A stretch of 64,000 nucleotides of DNA from Oscillospiraceae bacterium (GCA_015066595.1 SVNZ01000002.1:124001-188000); one strand, 5' to 3'. Positions 9,156 to 18,771 are shown, counted from the first letter of the stretch. Notes: generated by a model not told the origin, from the letters alone. A program made the numbers and translations.

Positions 9156-9569
9156 ATGTTCAGAAATTTTTTCTACAAACTTGCTCAGTTTATGCAAGGG
9201 CGTTACGGTAATGATAAACTCAACACATTTTTGCTGATTATCACAGCTATCATATATGTCATCAATTTGTTTGTACGTTCATCGTGGCTTTTCGTTGTTA
9301 TGATGGTACCGGTAGCTCTCTATATTTTCCGTGCACTCTCAAAGAACATCAACAAACGACTGTATGAAAACAACCAGTACGTCAAAATATACACAGTATT
9401 TGAAAACTTTTTCAAACGCCAGTACTACAAGGTGCGTGATTTTAAGACTCACCGCTACGTAAAATGTCCTTACTGCAAATCACAGCTTCGACTCAAAAAG
9501 CGTACCGGCAACCAAAAAATTCACTGTCCACGTTGTAACGAAGATTTCAAGAAAAACATCTTATTCTAA
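9156..9569 (+). CDS. Small membrane protein with C-terminal zinc ribbon
   Basis: A 137-residue protein with two adjacent membrane helices (about 25-60) and a basic linker. The C-terminal four-Cys ribbon is CPYC...CPRC (about 108-128). The start at ATG 9156 is chosen because AAGGAAG sits just upstream; an in-frame upstream methionine at 9093 lacks a ribosome site. The ribbon could bind nucleic acid or simply structure a membrane-anchored domain. Proteins of this layout are common and uncharacterised in clostridia. It follows ldh by 74 bp and ends at a terminator. Confidence 0.75.
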   Translation: MFRNFFYKLAQFMQGRYGNDKLNTFLLIITAIIYVINLFVRSSWLFVVMMVPVALYIFRALSKNINKRLYENNQYVKIYTVFENFFKRQYYKVRDFKTHRYVKCPYCKSQLRLKKRTGNQKIHCPRCNEDFKKNILF

Positions 9570-9583
9570 AAACACTGAACAAA

Positions 9584-9606
9584 AAGCACCTGAAATTCAG
9601 GTGCTT
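9584..9606. terminator. Bidirectional terminator
   Basis: AGCACCTGAA-ATT-CAGGTGCT type hairpin (9-10 bp) followed by seven T on the plus strand and A-rich on the other side. It is shared by convergent genes. Confidence 0.88.
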
Positions 9607-9609
9607 TTT

Positions 9610-9951
9610 TTATACCGTTATCATCGGCTTGAGTCTTATAAAAGCTTTTTCGCCAATACCCTTTATATTTTGTATTTCTTCAATACTCTCAAAATCTCCG
9701 TTTTCATTTCTATATTCTATTATCTTTTTAGCTATACTGTCTGAAATTTCAGGCAGTGTACACAGCTCCTCTATGTCCGCTTTGTTTATATCAACAAGCT
9801 TTATATTGATAGCTTCGATCTCTTTAGAAGTGTAATCACGGTATTGGGTGCTGTCTTTTGCTATATCAAAAATATTAAAAACAACTAAAGCTACAGCAAA
9901 CACAAGTGCTAAAGCGATAATCACCCTGTTGCTTTTTATAAAAGCTTTCAT
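9610..9951 (-). CDS. ComEA-like helix-hairpin-helix DNA-binding protein
   Basis: A short protein of 113 residues with one N-terminal membrane anchor (about 7-28) and a C-terminal double helix-hairpin-helix module. The module reads VDINKADIEELCTLPEI and then IQNIKGIGEKAF. This is the ComEA DNA-binding domain fold, and ComEA binds incoming DNA at the cell surface during transformation. The protein lacks the longer linker of Bacillus ComEA, and no comEB or comEC is adjacent. A role in DNA uptake is therefore probable but not shown. Clear AAGGAGG upstream of the ATG. Confidence 0.82.
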   Translation of the reverse strand: MKAFIKSNRVIIALALVFAVALVVFNIFDIAKDSTQYRDYTSKEIEAINIKLVDINKADIEELCTLPEISDSIAKKIIEYRNENGDFESIEEIQNIKGIGEKAFIRLKPMITV

Positions 9952-10167
9952 ACAGCACCTCCTTTTTTAAGATTATATATCAAAAAACTTTGATTTACAA
10001 TATTTGACACAAAAAGGCAATTTCACTATTAACTCAACATACAAAAAAACACATAAAATTGTCTTTTTTATGGTGTTTATTCACATTGACTTTTAGTACT
10101 CAAATCAATACAATATATACTAGATTTTATAATAGGTACGTTTGTGCCGATGAAAGGAGGAAAAACT

Positions 10168-11565
10168 GTGGTATTTTCAAGTCTATTATTTTTGTTTATG
10201 TATCTGCCGATAGTACTGCTTATTTACTATGCTGTACCGTTTAAATTCCGCAACCTTTTCCTCTTCTTTGCTAACCTTGTTTTCTACGGATGGGGCGAAC
10301 CGATTTACGTAACGCTGATGTTATTCTCCACCGTTGTTGACTACACCTGCGGACACTTCATCGACAAATACCGCACCAAAAACAAAAAAATCGCCAAGAC
10401 CTTCCTTTTATTATCAGTATGTATAAACTTAGGTTTACTTGGTTTCTTCAAATACGCAGGTTTTATCGCAGACACGCTAAACGCGATACCGTTCTTCTCG
10501 CTACCTAGCATTTCGGTACCGCTTCCTATCGGTATCAGTTTCTATACATTCCAGACTATGTCATACTCTATCGACGTATATAGAAACGATGCCCCGGTAC
10601 AGCGCAACATCATCACCTTTGGTACTTATGTAGCGTTGTTCCCTCAGCTTATTGCAGGTCCTATAGTTCGATATAAAGACGTAGCATACCAGCTTGACCA
10701 CCGCAAAGAATCACTCGAAGACTTTACTAAAGGTGTAAAACTTTTCTGTATCGGTCTTGCAAAAAAAGTCCTGCTCGCTAACCAAATGGGACTTATGTGG
10801 GACCAGATCAGAGAATCAGGTGAAATAAACGGTTGGCTTGGATCATGGATAGGAATCATCGGCTACGCATTCCAAATCTACTTTGACTTCTCCGGTTACT
10901 CTGATATGGCACGAGGTCTTGGTAATATGTTCGGTTTCGAGTTCTTAAAGAACTTTGACTATCCTTATATTTCGAAATCCATCACCGAGTTCTGGCGCAG
11001 ATGGCACATCAGCTTAGGTACTTGGTTTAGAGAATACGTTTACATTCCGCTTGGTGGCAACCGCAAAGGCGTGTTACGCCAGATACTGAACCTTCTCATT
11101 GTATGGTTTTTGACAGGTTTCTGGCATGGTGCTTCGTACAACTTCATTTTATGGGGTCTTTTCTACGGTGTGATTCTTATTATCGAAAAATTTATCTTAA
11201 AGAAATGGCTCGATAAATCCCCCGCTTTTGTACAGCATATCTACTCACTTTTACTCATACTATTCGGCTGGGTTATCTTCTACTTCACTGATATTACACA
11301 GCTGTGGGAGTTCACAGTCAGTATGTTCTCATTCTCAGGTGCTGTGATTGGTGAAAGTGCTCTGTCTACAGTCATCTCGTTTATCCCTCTGCTAGTTATC
11401 GCAGGTGTATCATCAACCCCACTTGCGTTCAACCTATACAGCAAAATCAAAGGCAAAAAGTACACCGTTATTTTAGATGCACTATTTTGCATTGCAGTGC
11501 TCGTTATTTGCACCGCTTCCCTTGTGAATCAGAGCTACAACCCATTCCTGTACTTCAGATTCTAG
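10168..11565 (+). CDS. MBOAT-family O-acyltransferase (AlgI/PatA type)
   Basis: Polytopic membrane O-acyltransferase of 465 residues that transfers acyl groups to extracellular polymers. The MBOAT signature is present: FWRRWHISLGTWFREYVYIPLGG, with the usual catalytic-His segment GFWHGAS about 50 residues later. The start is GTG 10168, because AAAGGAGG lies exactly in front and the resulting N-terminus (MVFSSL) matches the paralogue at 51148. The annotatable ATGs at 10144 and 10150 overlap the ribosome site. It is followed 30 bp downstream by a DHHW protein, the usual partner that accepts or delivers the acyl group outside the membrane. Substrate unknown. Confidence 0.9.
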   Translation: MVFSSLLFLFMYLPIVLLIYYAVPFKFRNLFLFFANLVFYGWGEPIYVTLMLFSTVVDYTCGHFIDKYRTKNKKIAKTFLLLSVCINLGLLGFFKYAGFIADTLNAIPFFSLPSISVPLPIGISFYTFQTMSYSIDVYRNDAPVQRNIITFGTYVALFPQLIAGPIVRYKDVAYQLDHRKESLEDFTKGVKLFCIGLAKKVLLANQMGLMWDQIRESGEINGWLGSWIGIIGYAFQIYFDFSGYSDMARGLGNMFGFEFLKNFDYPYISKSITEFWRRWHISLGTWFREYVYIPLGGNRKGVLRQILNLLIVWFLTGFWHGASYNFILWGLFYGVILIIEKFILKKWLDKSPAFVQHIYSLLLILFGWVIFYFTDITQLWEFTVSMFSFSGAVIGESALSTVISFIPLLVIAGVSSTPLAFNLYSKIKGKKYTVILDALFCIAVLVICTASLVNQSYNPFLYFRF

Positions 11566-11595
11566 TATTAAAAATTTTTAAGAGAGGAGCTTAAT

Positions 11596-12744
11596 ATGAA
11601 GAAAGCATTCAAGTTTTTGCCTTCATTGGTATTCATCGTTTTCATTTTTGCGATGACAATACTCTTCTTTGCACTTCCTAAAAAAGAATACAGCTCCTCA
11701 GAAAAACGCTATCTGTCTTCTTTTCCGACACTCACTGTGGAAACATTTTTCAGCGGTGATTTCGGTGAAGATTTTGAAAAGTATCTTTCTGACCACACAG
11801 CTTTTCGCAATTTCTGGGTTGGACTCAACTCTTACTACAACCTGTGTTTGGGAAATCCTTTGTCAAACGGTATCTACCACTGTAGTGACGGATATCTCAT
11901 CAATGACCCGCCTCAAAGGGACAGATTTGATGCTAACATCGACATTATTACAGAATTTGCAAACTCTAAGGATATAAAAGCTACAGTGATGCTTGCACCG
12001 TCTACCGGTTATGTTACAAATGACGTGTTGCCTAACAAACACATTATCTACCACGATAACGAGCTCATCACAAACGCAAAAGAAACTTTCAAGGAAAATG
12101 ACATCGCTTTTGTCGACCTTAGAAACGAGTTCAAAGAAGCATACCGCAACGGTGCTGACATCTACTACAGAACAGACCATCACTGGACGACCTACGGTGC
12201 ACACCTTGCTTACTGTAATCTTTCAGACAAGCTTGGCTTTTCACCTAAATCAAAAGACAGCTATGAAATCACAAAGCACGAAGGCTTTTACGGTACGACA
12301 TATTCTTCGAGTGGTTTCTGGTTGACTCAGCCTGACCACATTGAAATATGGGAGTCAGATGCTTCTAAAAATAAAGACATCACAGTCAGTATCGTAGACG
12401 GTGAAAACAGCGTTGAATCTGACTCGATGTACTTCCTTGATAACCTTAAAGATGATGACAAGTATCCGGTATTCTTAGACGGTAACCACCCGTACACCGT
12501 TATCAAAAACAACGCTTTGTTAAAGAATGGCAAAAACAACAAGCTTCTCATTATCAAAGACAGCTTTGCACATTCTCTGACTCCTTTCCTTGCTGACCAT
12601 TTCAGCGAGATTGTCATGATAGACATGAGATATTATAAGCAAAGCGTATCGGAGCTTATAGACGAAAACGATTTCTCACAGATGCTCTTTATCTACAGCA
12701 TCGACAATCTGGCTACTGATACCGACATTGCATGGCTTGAATAA
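11596..12744 (+). CDS. DHHW-family (AlgX/AlgJ-like) SGNH acyltransferase partner
   Basis: A 382-residue protein with one N-terminal membrane anchor (about 9-29) and an extracytoplasmic SGNH-hydrolase-like domain. Motifs are TDHHWTTYGA around residue 195, which carries the catalytic Asp-His pair, and IKDSFAHSL around 315, which carries the likely nucleophilic Ser. In AlgJ/AlgX-type proteins this domain completes acetyl transfer to polysaccharide after the MBOAT has moved the acyl group across the membrane. It sits directly behind the MBOAT gene and shares a terminator with the opposite operon. Confidence 0.88.
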   Translation: MKKAFKFLPSLVFIVFIFAMTILFFALPKKEYSSSEKRYLSSFPTLTVETFFSGDFGEDFEKYLSDHTAFRNFWVGLNSYYNLCLGNPLSNGIYHCSDGYLINDPPQRDRFDANIDIITEFANSKDIKATVMLAPSTGYVTNDVLPNKHIIYHDNELITNAKETFKENDIAFVDLRNEFKEAYRNGADIYYRTDHHWTTYGAHLAYCNLSDKLGFSPKSKDSYEITKHEGFYGTTYSSSGFWLTQPDHIEIWESDASKNKDITVSIVDGENSVESDSMYFLDNLKDDDKYPVFLDGNHPYTVIKNNALLKNGKNNKLLIIKDSFAHSLTPFLADHFSEIVMIDMRYYKQSVSELIDENDFSQMLFIYSIDNLATDTDIAWLE

Positions 12745-12756
12745 TAACACAACAAA

Positions 12757-12783
12757 ACCCCGCATACAGTTTGTATGCGGGGT
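12757..12783. terminator. Bidirectional terminator
   Basis: ACCCCGCATAC/GTATGCGGGGT 11-bp hairpin with a 5-base loop and T-runs on both outgoing strands. Confidence 0.92.
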
Positions 12784-12796
12784 TTATTTTTTCATT

Positions 12797-13489
12797 TTAC
12801 TTTAGTTTAGAGATGTTTTCTCTGGCCTTTTTGATGACGCGCAAGTCGTTATCATATGTGCACTTGTTGTGCACATCGAAAAGGTCAACCCAAATAAATG
12901 AGTCGATTTCCTCTTTCTGGACTTTAACATCAGTTGAAAAAGTCTGCGCCATAAAGAACACAACTCTCTTTTTGATTCTACCAAACGGAGTATAGTCAGA
13001 AACCTCTCTGAAACTGTCAACTATCTCAACATCAAGTCCTGTTTCTTCTTTGATTTCTCTGATAGCTGTCTGCTCCTCTGTCTCGCCTTTTTCGACGTGA
13101 CCCTTAGGGAAACTCCAGTATCTTCCGTTGTGGTTTTTAACGAGCAACACCTTGTAGTTGTTCTCGTTTGCTTTATGAATAATGATAGCCCCACAGGATT
13201 TTTCATAAAGACAGCTGAGTGACTCTATCTCAACATTCCTAAGATTACTGAGCTTTTCTTTGATTTCAGGCTCATAGTAAATCTCGCCTTCAGGAGCAAC
13301 AACACATTTTTGCTCTCCGTTTTTCAGAGTTGCGACAGCTATAACAACGCCTCTGAGAAAATCAAATACATTTTTTCTGCTCAAAATGTACGAGCTAACA
13401 TTATTAACACCCTCTGCACTCGAATATCCCGAGTACAAACCGTCGCTTATTTCACCGTACACATTAACTCTGACTCGTTTTGCGAGCAT
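12797..13489 (-). CDS. NUDIX hydrolase with extra N-terminal domain
   Basis: A 230-residue protein. The complete Nudix box runs from GHVEKGE to REIKEETGL around residues 131-153, preceded by WSFPKGHVEKGE, which is typical of Ap4A hydrolase-like members acting on dinucleoside polyphosphates. About 95 residues in front form a separate beta-rich domain that I do not recognise. It starts with AKRVRVNVYGEISDG and contains GVVIAVATLKNGEQK. The start is ATG 13489, ten bases after AAAGGAGG. The GTG used by longer models overlaps that ribosome site. The gene follows a DHHW gene by 20 bp and is probably co-transcribed with it. Confidence 0.87.
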   Translation of the reverse strand: MLAKRVRVNVYGEISDGLYSGYSSAEGVNNVSSYILSRKNVFDFLRGVVIAVATLKNGEQKCVVAPEGEIYYEPEIKEKLSNLRNVEIESLSCLYEKSCGAIIIHKANENNYKVLLVKNHNGRYWSFPKGHVEKGETEEQTAIREIKEETGLDVEIVDSFREVSDYTPFGRIKKRVVFFMAQTFSTDVKVQKEEIDSFIWVDLFDVHNKCTYDNDLRVIKKARENISKLK

Positions 13490-13509
13490 AACCGTCACAC
13501 CTCCTTTAT

Positions 13510-14712
13510 TTAGTCATATAATGTTCTGATTCTGTCAACCTGAATAGGAGCATTTGCTGCTACAATATTGTTGACAAAGAGCACCTCGCTGATACCGTTA
13601 TCAGCACAGTATTTCTTTAAGTTACCGTCAAAATATCTGAAGTCCACAACGTGAACCTCTTCGTAGTTCGCTGTAAAAAACGGTGCGATGGCGTTACCGT
13701 AAGATTCTTTTACGATAGCGATTTTCTTACCGTTTTTCAGATCTTCGTTGTATTCCACAAACAGTGGGCAGTCACCCCAGATAAATACACCGTATGCGTA
13801 TGGGCCTGAAGTAGCGTTTTCATATAGCACAGTAGTCTGATATGGTTCTGAACCTGCGCTTTCTGTACGCATAGCATAAGTGTTATACGGGAAAGTCCAG
13901 TAGTGAACTGTGTCTAAGTTGTTGTATAATCCACCATCACAATAAAGCAATGAACCCTCAAAACCATCTACTTTTTGCTCTGTACATACAGAGAGGTCGA
14001 GCACCTTCTGGTCAGTCTGTTCACAGAACGCTTTGTATGCATAATAAGCACCAAGTCCTGTCCAGTGGTGGTCTGTATTAAAGTAGATGTACTCCTTACA
14101 GTGTTCAGAGAGCTCGTTGTAACAGTTGATTGAAATAACATCTTCTGTATAGCCCTCATAAATAGCTTTAATGTTATCAGGCTGGTTGTTAGACTGTACA
14201 TCACCGTTTTCAATCAGTCTTTTTGGAAGACCAAACTCAATATGGTTTGGTACAATCATATTGTACACCTTAACGTCGTCACCGACAGAAGCTTTAAACT
14301 CCGAGATGCAATCTGCGTAATCCTGAGCAGAAGTATCAGAACCTGCAAAAAGCTCGTACGCTGCGTTGTTGTAGATATATACAGCGCTGTTGCCTGATGA
14401 GTAGTAGCCCTTGCTCTTTTTATCTTCGTCAGGGATATCAGGCTCTTTGAATGACAGTGTAGCAGGAGGCTCCGTAGCAGCAACTGTTGCAGCTGTTGTC
14501 TCCTCGGTCTTTTTATCATCACCGATAGAAAACAATGCTTTCACTCCAACTACAAGCAACGTGATGATAAGGATAAGAATAAGGAGCATTATACCAACGA
14601 TTGTGGCGCGTCTTGCAAAAAGCTTTTTCTTTCTCTGCTTTTCACGTTCAAGTGCACGTCGTGCATTTCGTCTTTCTATATAATCTCTATCCTCGTTGAA
14701 ATTATAGTCCAT
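13510..14712 (-). CDS. DHHW-family SGNH protein (unpaired)
   Basis: A 400-residue protein with a basic cytoplasmic N-terminus (about 1-35) rich in Arg/Lys, one membrane helix (about 36-60) and a Thr/Ala/Pro linker. The extracytoplasmic AlgX/DHHW domain contains TDHHWTGLGAYYAY (about residue 217) and IVKESYGNAIAPFF (about 345), where the SGNH serine appears as ESYGN. It belongs to the same family as the genes at 11596 and 52590 but has no MBOAT directly beside it on this strand. It could work with the MBOAT encoded on the opposite strand 2 kb away. Confidence 0.86.
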   Translation of the reverse strand: MDYNFNEDRDYIERRNARRALEREKQRKKKLFARRATIVGIMLLILILIITLLVVGVKALFSIGDDKKTEETTAATVAATEPPATLSFKEPDIPDEDKKSKGYYSSGNSAVYIYNNAAYELFAGSDTSAQDYADCISEFKASVGDDVKVYNMIVPNHIEFGLPKRLIENGDVQSNNQPDNIKAIYEGYTEDVISINCYNELSEHCKEYIYFNTDHHWTGLGAYYAYKAFCEQTDQKVLDLSVCTEQKVDGFEGSLLYCDGGLYNNLDTVHYWTFPYNTYAMRTESAGSEPYQTTVLYENATSGPYAYGVFIWGDCPLFVEYNEDLKNGKKIAIVKESYGNAIAPFFTANYEEVHVVDFRYFDGNLKKYCADNGISEVLFVNNIVAANAPIQVDRIRTLYD

Positions 14713-14763
14713 CTGAGCTCCTCCTTCCTGAACACCAAAACAAATAATAAAAATACATTATAC

Positions 14764-14792
14764 ATTATAATACAAAACGACGTTTTATACAA
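14764..14792 (-). promoter_or_regulatory. Promoter of DHHW-NUDIX unit
   Basis: Minus strand TTGTAT (14787-14792), 17-bp spacer, TATAAT (14764-14769), about 50 bases before the start. The remainder of 14793-14935 is AT-rich and should hold the divergent promoter of the aminotransferase. Confidence 0.7.
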
Positions 14793-14935
14793 CTAAAATT
14801 TTCACAAATATGATATTTTCTTGAATTTTTCGACATATTTTATGTCTGTAAGTTGACCACATCGCCAATTTTGTTGCAAATTTGACTAATATATGGTAGT
14901 ATAAATTGATTAGTTTATTTTAGAAGGTGATTACT

Positions 14936-16129
14936 TTGACATACAATTTCTCAGACAAAGTGCTAGCTCTTAAGCCTAACGCCATCAGAGAAATATTAAA
15001 AAGTGCATCCGACCCGGGAGTTATCTCGCTATCAGCCGGCAACCCTGCCCCTGATGCTTTCCCTGTAGATGCTATCAAAGAGATTTCAAAAAACTTGCTT
15101 GAGAACAATCCTATCGGTGTTTTGCAGTACGGTATTTCCGACGGTTACACACCGCTTCGAGATACTTTGAAAACATATTTAAAAGAAGAACTCGATATCA
15201 TCAAAGAAGATGACGAGCTCATCATAGTATCCGGTGCACAGCAGGTTATGGATATAGCCGCTAAGACTTTTTTGAATGAGCACGATACTCTCATCTGCGA
15301 AGCTCCTTCATTTGTCGGCGCATTAAACACTTTCAGAAGTTATAATGTAGATTTAGTCGGCGTAACGGTCGAAAAAGACGGTATGGATATGCAAGAGCTC
15401 GAAGAAAAGCTGAAAGCTTATCCTAACACAAAGCTTATCTACACTATCCCTAATTTCCAGAATCCGTCCGGCGTCACTATGAGTTTACAAAAACGCCACA
15501 AGCTCTATGAGCTTGCTAAAAAGTACGGTGTGCTTATTATTGAAGACAACCCTTACGGAGATCTTCGATATAATGGCGAAAATGTACCATGCATCAAGAG
15601 CTTTGATGATAGCGGTATCGTCATCTACTCAGGCTCATTCTCAAAAGTAGTCGCTCCGGGAATAAGAGTCGGTTTTATGGTCGCAAACAAAGAAGCTATG
15701 GCAAAGATGATCGTGTGCAAACAAGGACAGGACGTTCATACTACAATGTGGTCACAGCTTGTATGCAACGAATTTATGACTAAATACGACTACAAAGGTC
15801 ATTTAGAAAAACTTCGAGCTCTTTACAAAGAAAAAGCTGAACTTTGTATGAATTTGCTTGATGAATATGTTGTACCTACAGGCATCACATATAATAAAAT
15901 CGAGGGCGGACTGTTCATATGGTGCACACTACCAAAAGGCGTGGATATGCTCGCATTCTGCAAAGCTCTCACAGAAAAAAAGGTGTGTGTCGTACCGGGC
16001 AACGCTTTTTTGACTGACAGCGCTATACCTTGTGATTCTTTCAGAATCAACTTCTCAACCCCAACCGATGACGAACTCAAAAAAGGTATAAAAATCATCG
16101 GCGAGGTCGCAAAAGATTTTATAAAATAA
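14936..16129 (+). CDS. PLP-dependent aminotransferase (class I/II, LysN/MocR-like)
   Basis: Fold-type I aminotransferase of 397 residues. Its style matches 2-aminoadipate or aromatic/branched aminotransferases: SAGNPAPDAFP near the N-terminus, YTIPNFQNPSG in the middle, EDNPYGDLRY with the PLP-binding Asp/Tyr, and SGSFSK with the PLP Lys at about residue 237. The start is TTG 14936, seven bases after AAGGTG; the in-frame GTG at 14927 overlaps that site. trpS follows after 33 bp, so the two probably form an operon, which hints at an aromatic substrate. That is inference only. Confidence 0.88.
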   Translation: MTYNFSDKVLALKPNAIREILKSASDPGVISLSAGNPAPDAFPVDAIKEISKNLLENNPIGVLQYGISDGYTPLRDTLKTYLKEELDIIKEDDELIIVSGAQQVMDIAAKTFLNEHDTLICEAPSFVGALNTFRSYNVDLVGVTVEKDGMDMQELEEKLKAYPNTKLIYTIPNFQNPSGVTMSLQKRHKLYELAKKYGVLIIEDNPYGDLRYNGENVPCIKSFDDSGIVIYSGSFSKVVAPGIRVGFMVANKEAMAKMIVCKQGQDVHTTMWSQLVCNEFMTKYDYKGHLEKLRALYKEKAELCMNLLDEYVVPTGITYNKIEGGLFIWCTLPKGVDMLAFCKALTEKKVCVVPGNAFLTDSAIPCDSFRINFSTPTDDELKKGIKIIGEVAKDFIK

Positions 16130-16162
16130 CTACTATTATAGATTTAACAAAAGGTGATTTTT

Positions 16163-17185
16163 ATGCAAGAAACTACACAAACTACAAGCAAGAAAAAGGT
16201 GGTACTCTCTGCTATTCAGCCGAGTGGTACTATCACACTGGGCAACTACTTAGGCGCTGTTCGCAACTGGGTAAAAATGCAGGAAAACGACGAGTACAAC
16301 TGCCTTTACGCTCTGGCTGACTTACACACTATCACAGTAAGACAGGAAACAGCAAATTTTAGAAAGAACCTATACGATGCTTATGCTTCTATCTTAGCTT
16401 GCGGTATTGATACAGAGAAATCTCCGTTCTTTATTCAAAGCCACGTTGCGGCTCACTCGCAGCTTGCGTGGATTCTCAACTGCTACACGCAGTTTGGTGA
16501 GCTTTCCCGCATGACACAGTTTAAGGACAAGAGCTTAAAGCACGCTGACAATATCAACGCAGGTTTGTTTACATACCCTGTGCTTATGGCAGGCGATATT
16601 CTGCTTTATCAGGCTGATTTGGTTCCTATCGGTGCTGACCAAAAACAGCATCTTGAGCTTGCCAGGGACATCGCAACACGCTTTAACGGTATCTACGGCA
16701 ACACTTTCAAGGTGCCTGACGGTTTTATCCCTAAAAACGGTGCAAGAGTTATGAGCCTGCAAAATCCTACATCTAAGATGAGCAAGTCCGACGAAAATGT
16801 GAATGCATGTGTACTTCTCACTGACTCTGACGATGTCATCATGAAGAAGTTCAAGCGTGCTGTCACGGATAACGACGCAAAAGTTTTCTATGGTGAGGGC
16901 AAACACGGTATCAACAACCTTATGTCTATCTACTCAGCTGTCACAGGACTTACGTTCGAGCAGATTGAGCACGACTTTGACGGTAAGGGTTATGGCGATT
17001 TCAAAACTGCTGTCGGCGAAGCTGTTATTGCAGAGCTTTCACCTATCAGAAAGCGTTATGAAGAGTACGTCAAAGACAAAGCTTATCTTCAACAGTGCTA
17101 CGCTAAATCTGACGAGTTCGCAAACCGTCTTGCACAGCGCACACTTGATAAATGTATGAAGAAAATCGGCTTTATTTTAAAGTAA
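16163..17185 (+). CDS. trpS: Tryptophanyl-tRNA synthetase
   Basis: Class I TrpRS of 340 residues. The HIGH-equivalent signature is PSGTITLGNYLGA near the N-terminus and the KMSKS loop is SKMSKSDEN near residue 203. The dimeric class Ic layout is complete, including GADQKQHLELARDI in the substrate pocket. The start is ATG 16163, with AAAGGTG in front; a GTG nine bases earlier lies inside the ribosome site. It has no T-box of its own and is probably transcribed with the preceding aminotransferase. Confidence 0.95.
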   Translation: MQETTQTTSKKKVVLSAIQPSGTITLGNYLGAVRNWVKMQENDEYNCLYALADLHTITVRQETANFRKNLYDAYASILACGIDTEKSPFFIQSHVAAHSQLAWILNCYTQFGELSRMTQFKDKSLKHADNINAGLFTYPVLMAGDILLYQADLVPIGADQKQHLELARDIATRFNGIYGNTFKVPDGFIPKNGARVMSLQNPTSKMSKSDENVNACVLLTDSDDVIMKKFKRAVTDNDAKVFYGEGKHGINNLMSIYSAVTGLTFEQIEHDFDGKGYGDFKTAVGEAVIAELSPIRKRYEEYVKDKAYLQQCYAKSDEFANRLAQRTLDKCMKKIGFILK

Positions 17186-17197
17186 CACACAAAGCAA

Positions 17198-17223
17198 AAA
17201 CCGCAGGATTTACCCTGCGGTTT
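17198..17223. terminator. Bidirectional terminator
   Basis: AAACCGCAGG/CCTGCGGTTT hairpin with a 6-base loop between convergent trpS and the GH13 gene. Confidence 0.9.
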
Positions 17224-17229
17224 TATTTT

Positions 17230-18771
17230 TTAGCCTTTTATAATCAAAGCGTTTTTGCCTTTTAAAATCACTGTATCTTTTTGCACATCATACTCGCCAA
17301 GGCTGAAAATAACCTCTGCGTTTTCACTGATGCTTGCTGTCTTTTCTTCACTTGATACATTGAAATATACGGTGAAATCACCACGCTTGTAGACAAAGAG
17401 GTTGTCGCCCTTTTGTGCATGAACAAGCTCAAAATCGGACTCATTTCGTAAATCTGCGTACTTATGACGCAGTGCAATGAGTGTCTTTAAGTTTTCATAG
17501 ATGCTTTCCTTTTTGCCGATGTTATTTTCAACAGTTGGAGCATCAGCACTTTTATCAACAGGAAGATAGAGCTTACTCTCATCAGCGGTCGAGAAACCTA
17601 AGTTCTTTGAACTATCCCACTGCATCGGAGTACGGGAACCAGTACGAGAAAAGCCACCTTCTTTTGAAACTAAATCTGTCTGATAACGCATACCGATTTC
17701 ATCGCCATAATACACAAAAGGCACACCGGGCATAGTCATCATAAATGTATGAGTAAGCTTTATCATCTCGTTACTCATATAGAAAGTAGCACGTGGCATA
17801 TCGTGGTTGTTAGTCATAAAACAGATATAGCCATTATCTTTAGTAAGTGGATAATTAGTCAGATATTCATCAAGGAAAGTGGTGAGGTCACCCTGTGCTT
17901 CATCTGAGAAAAAGCTCTTGTTTTTTTCATCAACTAGATAACGGAAAAGTGTTGAATATCCGTTGCCGTAGTGGTCAAGGTAGAAGTCCATATGGAAACC
18001 ACCGTCGTTTAAGGAACGCTGTGGGTTGCACCACTCTGACACGAGAGCACACTGGGGATAGTCCTTGTCCATCATCTCTCTGATGTTAGCCCAGATTTTT
18101 GATGTAGCTATTTTTTTATCATCATTTTTAACGAGCGAGTCAGCCATATCGACTCTGAAACCATCCACGCCGAGGTCGAGCCAATAACGCATAATATCTT
18201 TGATGAGTTCAACCGTTTTTTGTGCTTCTTTTGAGTCGTATGGAAGCTGCCAACTAGGATGAGTGATATCATAAAAACCGTAGTTTAATGCCGGCTGTGA
18301 TGAAAAGTAGTTGACAAGATAGTTTCCGTCACGCTCACATACACCGCACATCAGTCTGTACTCTGGAGGTGCGTCCCACACAGATTTTGTGAAGATATAG
18401 CAATCAGTATATTCATTCTTCTTAGCTTTTTTAGCCTGCAAAAACCATTCGTTTGTATCGCTTGTGTGACCTGGTACAAGGTCAAATAGCACCTTGATGC
18501 CCATCTGATGAGCAGTACTGAGCAACTCTTTCACATCGTCCAAAGTGCCATAACGCTGTGCCACCTTTTTGTGATCTCTTACGTCGTAGCCTGCGTCCAT
18601 AAACGGTGAGTCATAGATAGGGTTAATCCACAGCGCATTACATCCAAGCTCTTTGATATAAGGAAGCTTTTTGATGATACCTTGTATATCTCCGATACCG
18701 TCCCCGTTAGCATCATAGAAACTCTGTGGATAAATCTCGTAAAAAACAGCATTTTCCAACCATTTTGGCAT
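17230..18771 (-). CDS. Intracellular GH13 alpha-glucosidase/amylase-family enzyme
   Basis: A 513-residue (beta/alpha)8 glycoside hydrolase without a signal peptide, so cytoplasmic. The GH13 conserved regions are visible: DLVPGHTS, then GFRVDMADS with nucleophile Asp208, SEWCNP with acid/base Glu246, and NNHDMPR with Asp324. The C-terminal beta domain is complete. The opening YEIYPQSFYDANGDGIGD is typical of oligosaccharide-cleaving enzymes such as oligo-1,6-glucosidase, maltase and trehalose-synthase-like members. Exact specificity is not readable. It probably acts on imported maltodextrins. Confidence 0.9.
   Translation of the reverse strand: MPKWLENAVFYEIYPQSFYDANGDGIGDIQGIIKKLPYIKELGCNALWINPIYDSPFMDAGYDVRDHKKVAQRYGTLDDVKELLSTAHQMGIKVLFDLVPGHTSDTNEWFLQAKKAKKNEYTDCYIFTKSVWDAPPEYRLMCGVCERDGNYLVNYFSSQPALNYGFYDITHPSWQLPYDSKEAQKTVELIKDIMRYWLDLGVDGFRVDMADSLVKNDDKKIATSKIWANIREMMDKDYPQCALVSEWCNPQRSLNDGGFHMDFYLDHYGNGYSTLFRYLVDEKNKSFFSDEAQGDLTTFLDEYLTNYPLTKDNGYICFMTNNHDMPRATFYMSNEMIKLTHTFMMTMPGVPFVYYGDEIGMRYQTDLVSKEGGFSRTGSRTPMQWDSSKNLGFSTADESKLYLPVDKSADAPTVENNIGKKESIYENLKTLIALRHKYADLRNESDFELVHAQKGDNLFVYKRGDFTVYFNVSSEEKTASISENAEVIFSLGEYDVQKDTVILKGKNALIIKG

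Noticed and set aside
16130-16162. Tryptophan T-box upstream of trpS
   Set aside because: Only 33 bp separate trpS from the preceding gene and no T-box sequence is present.
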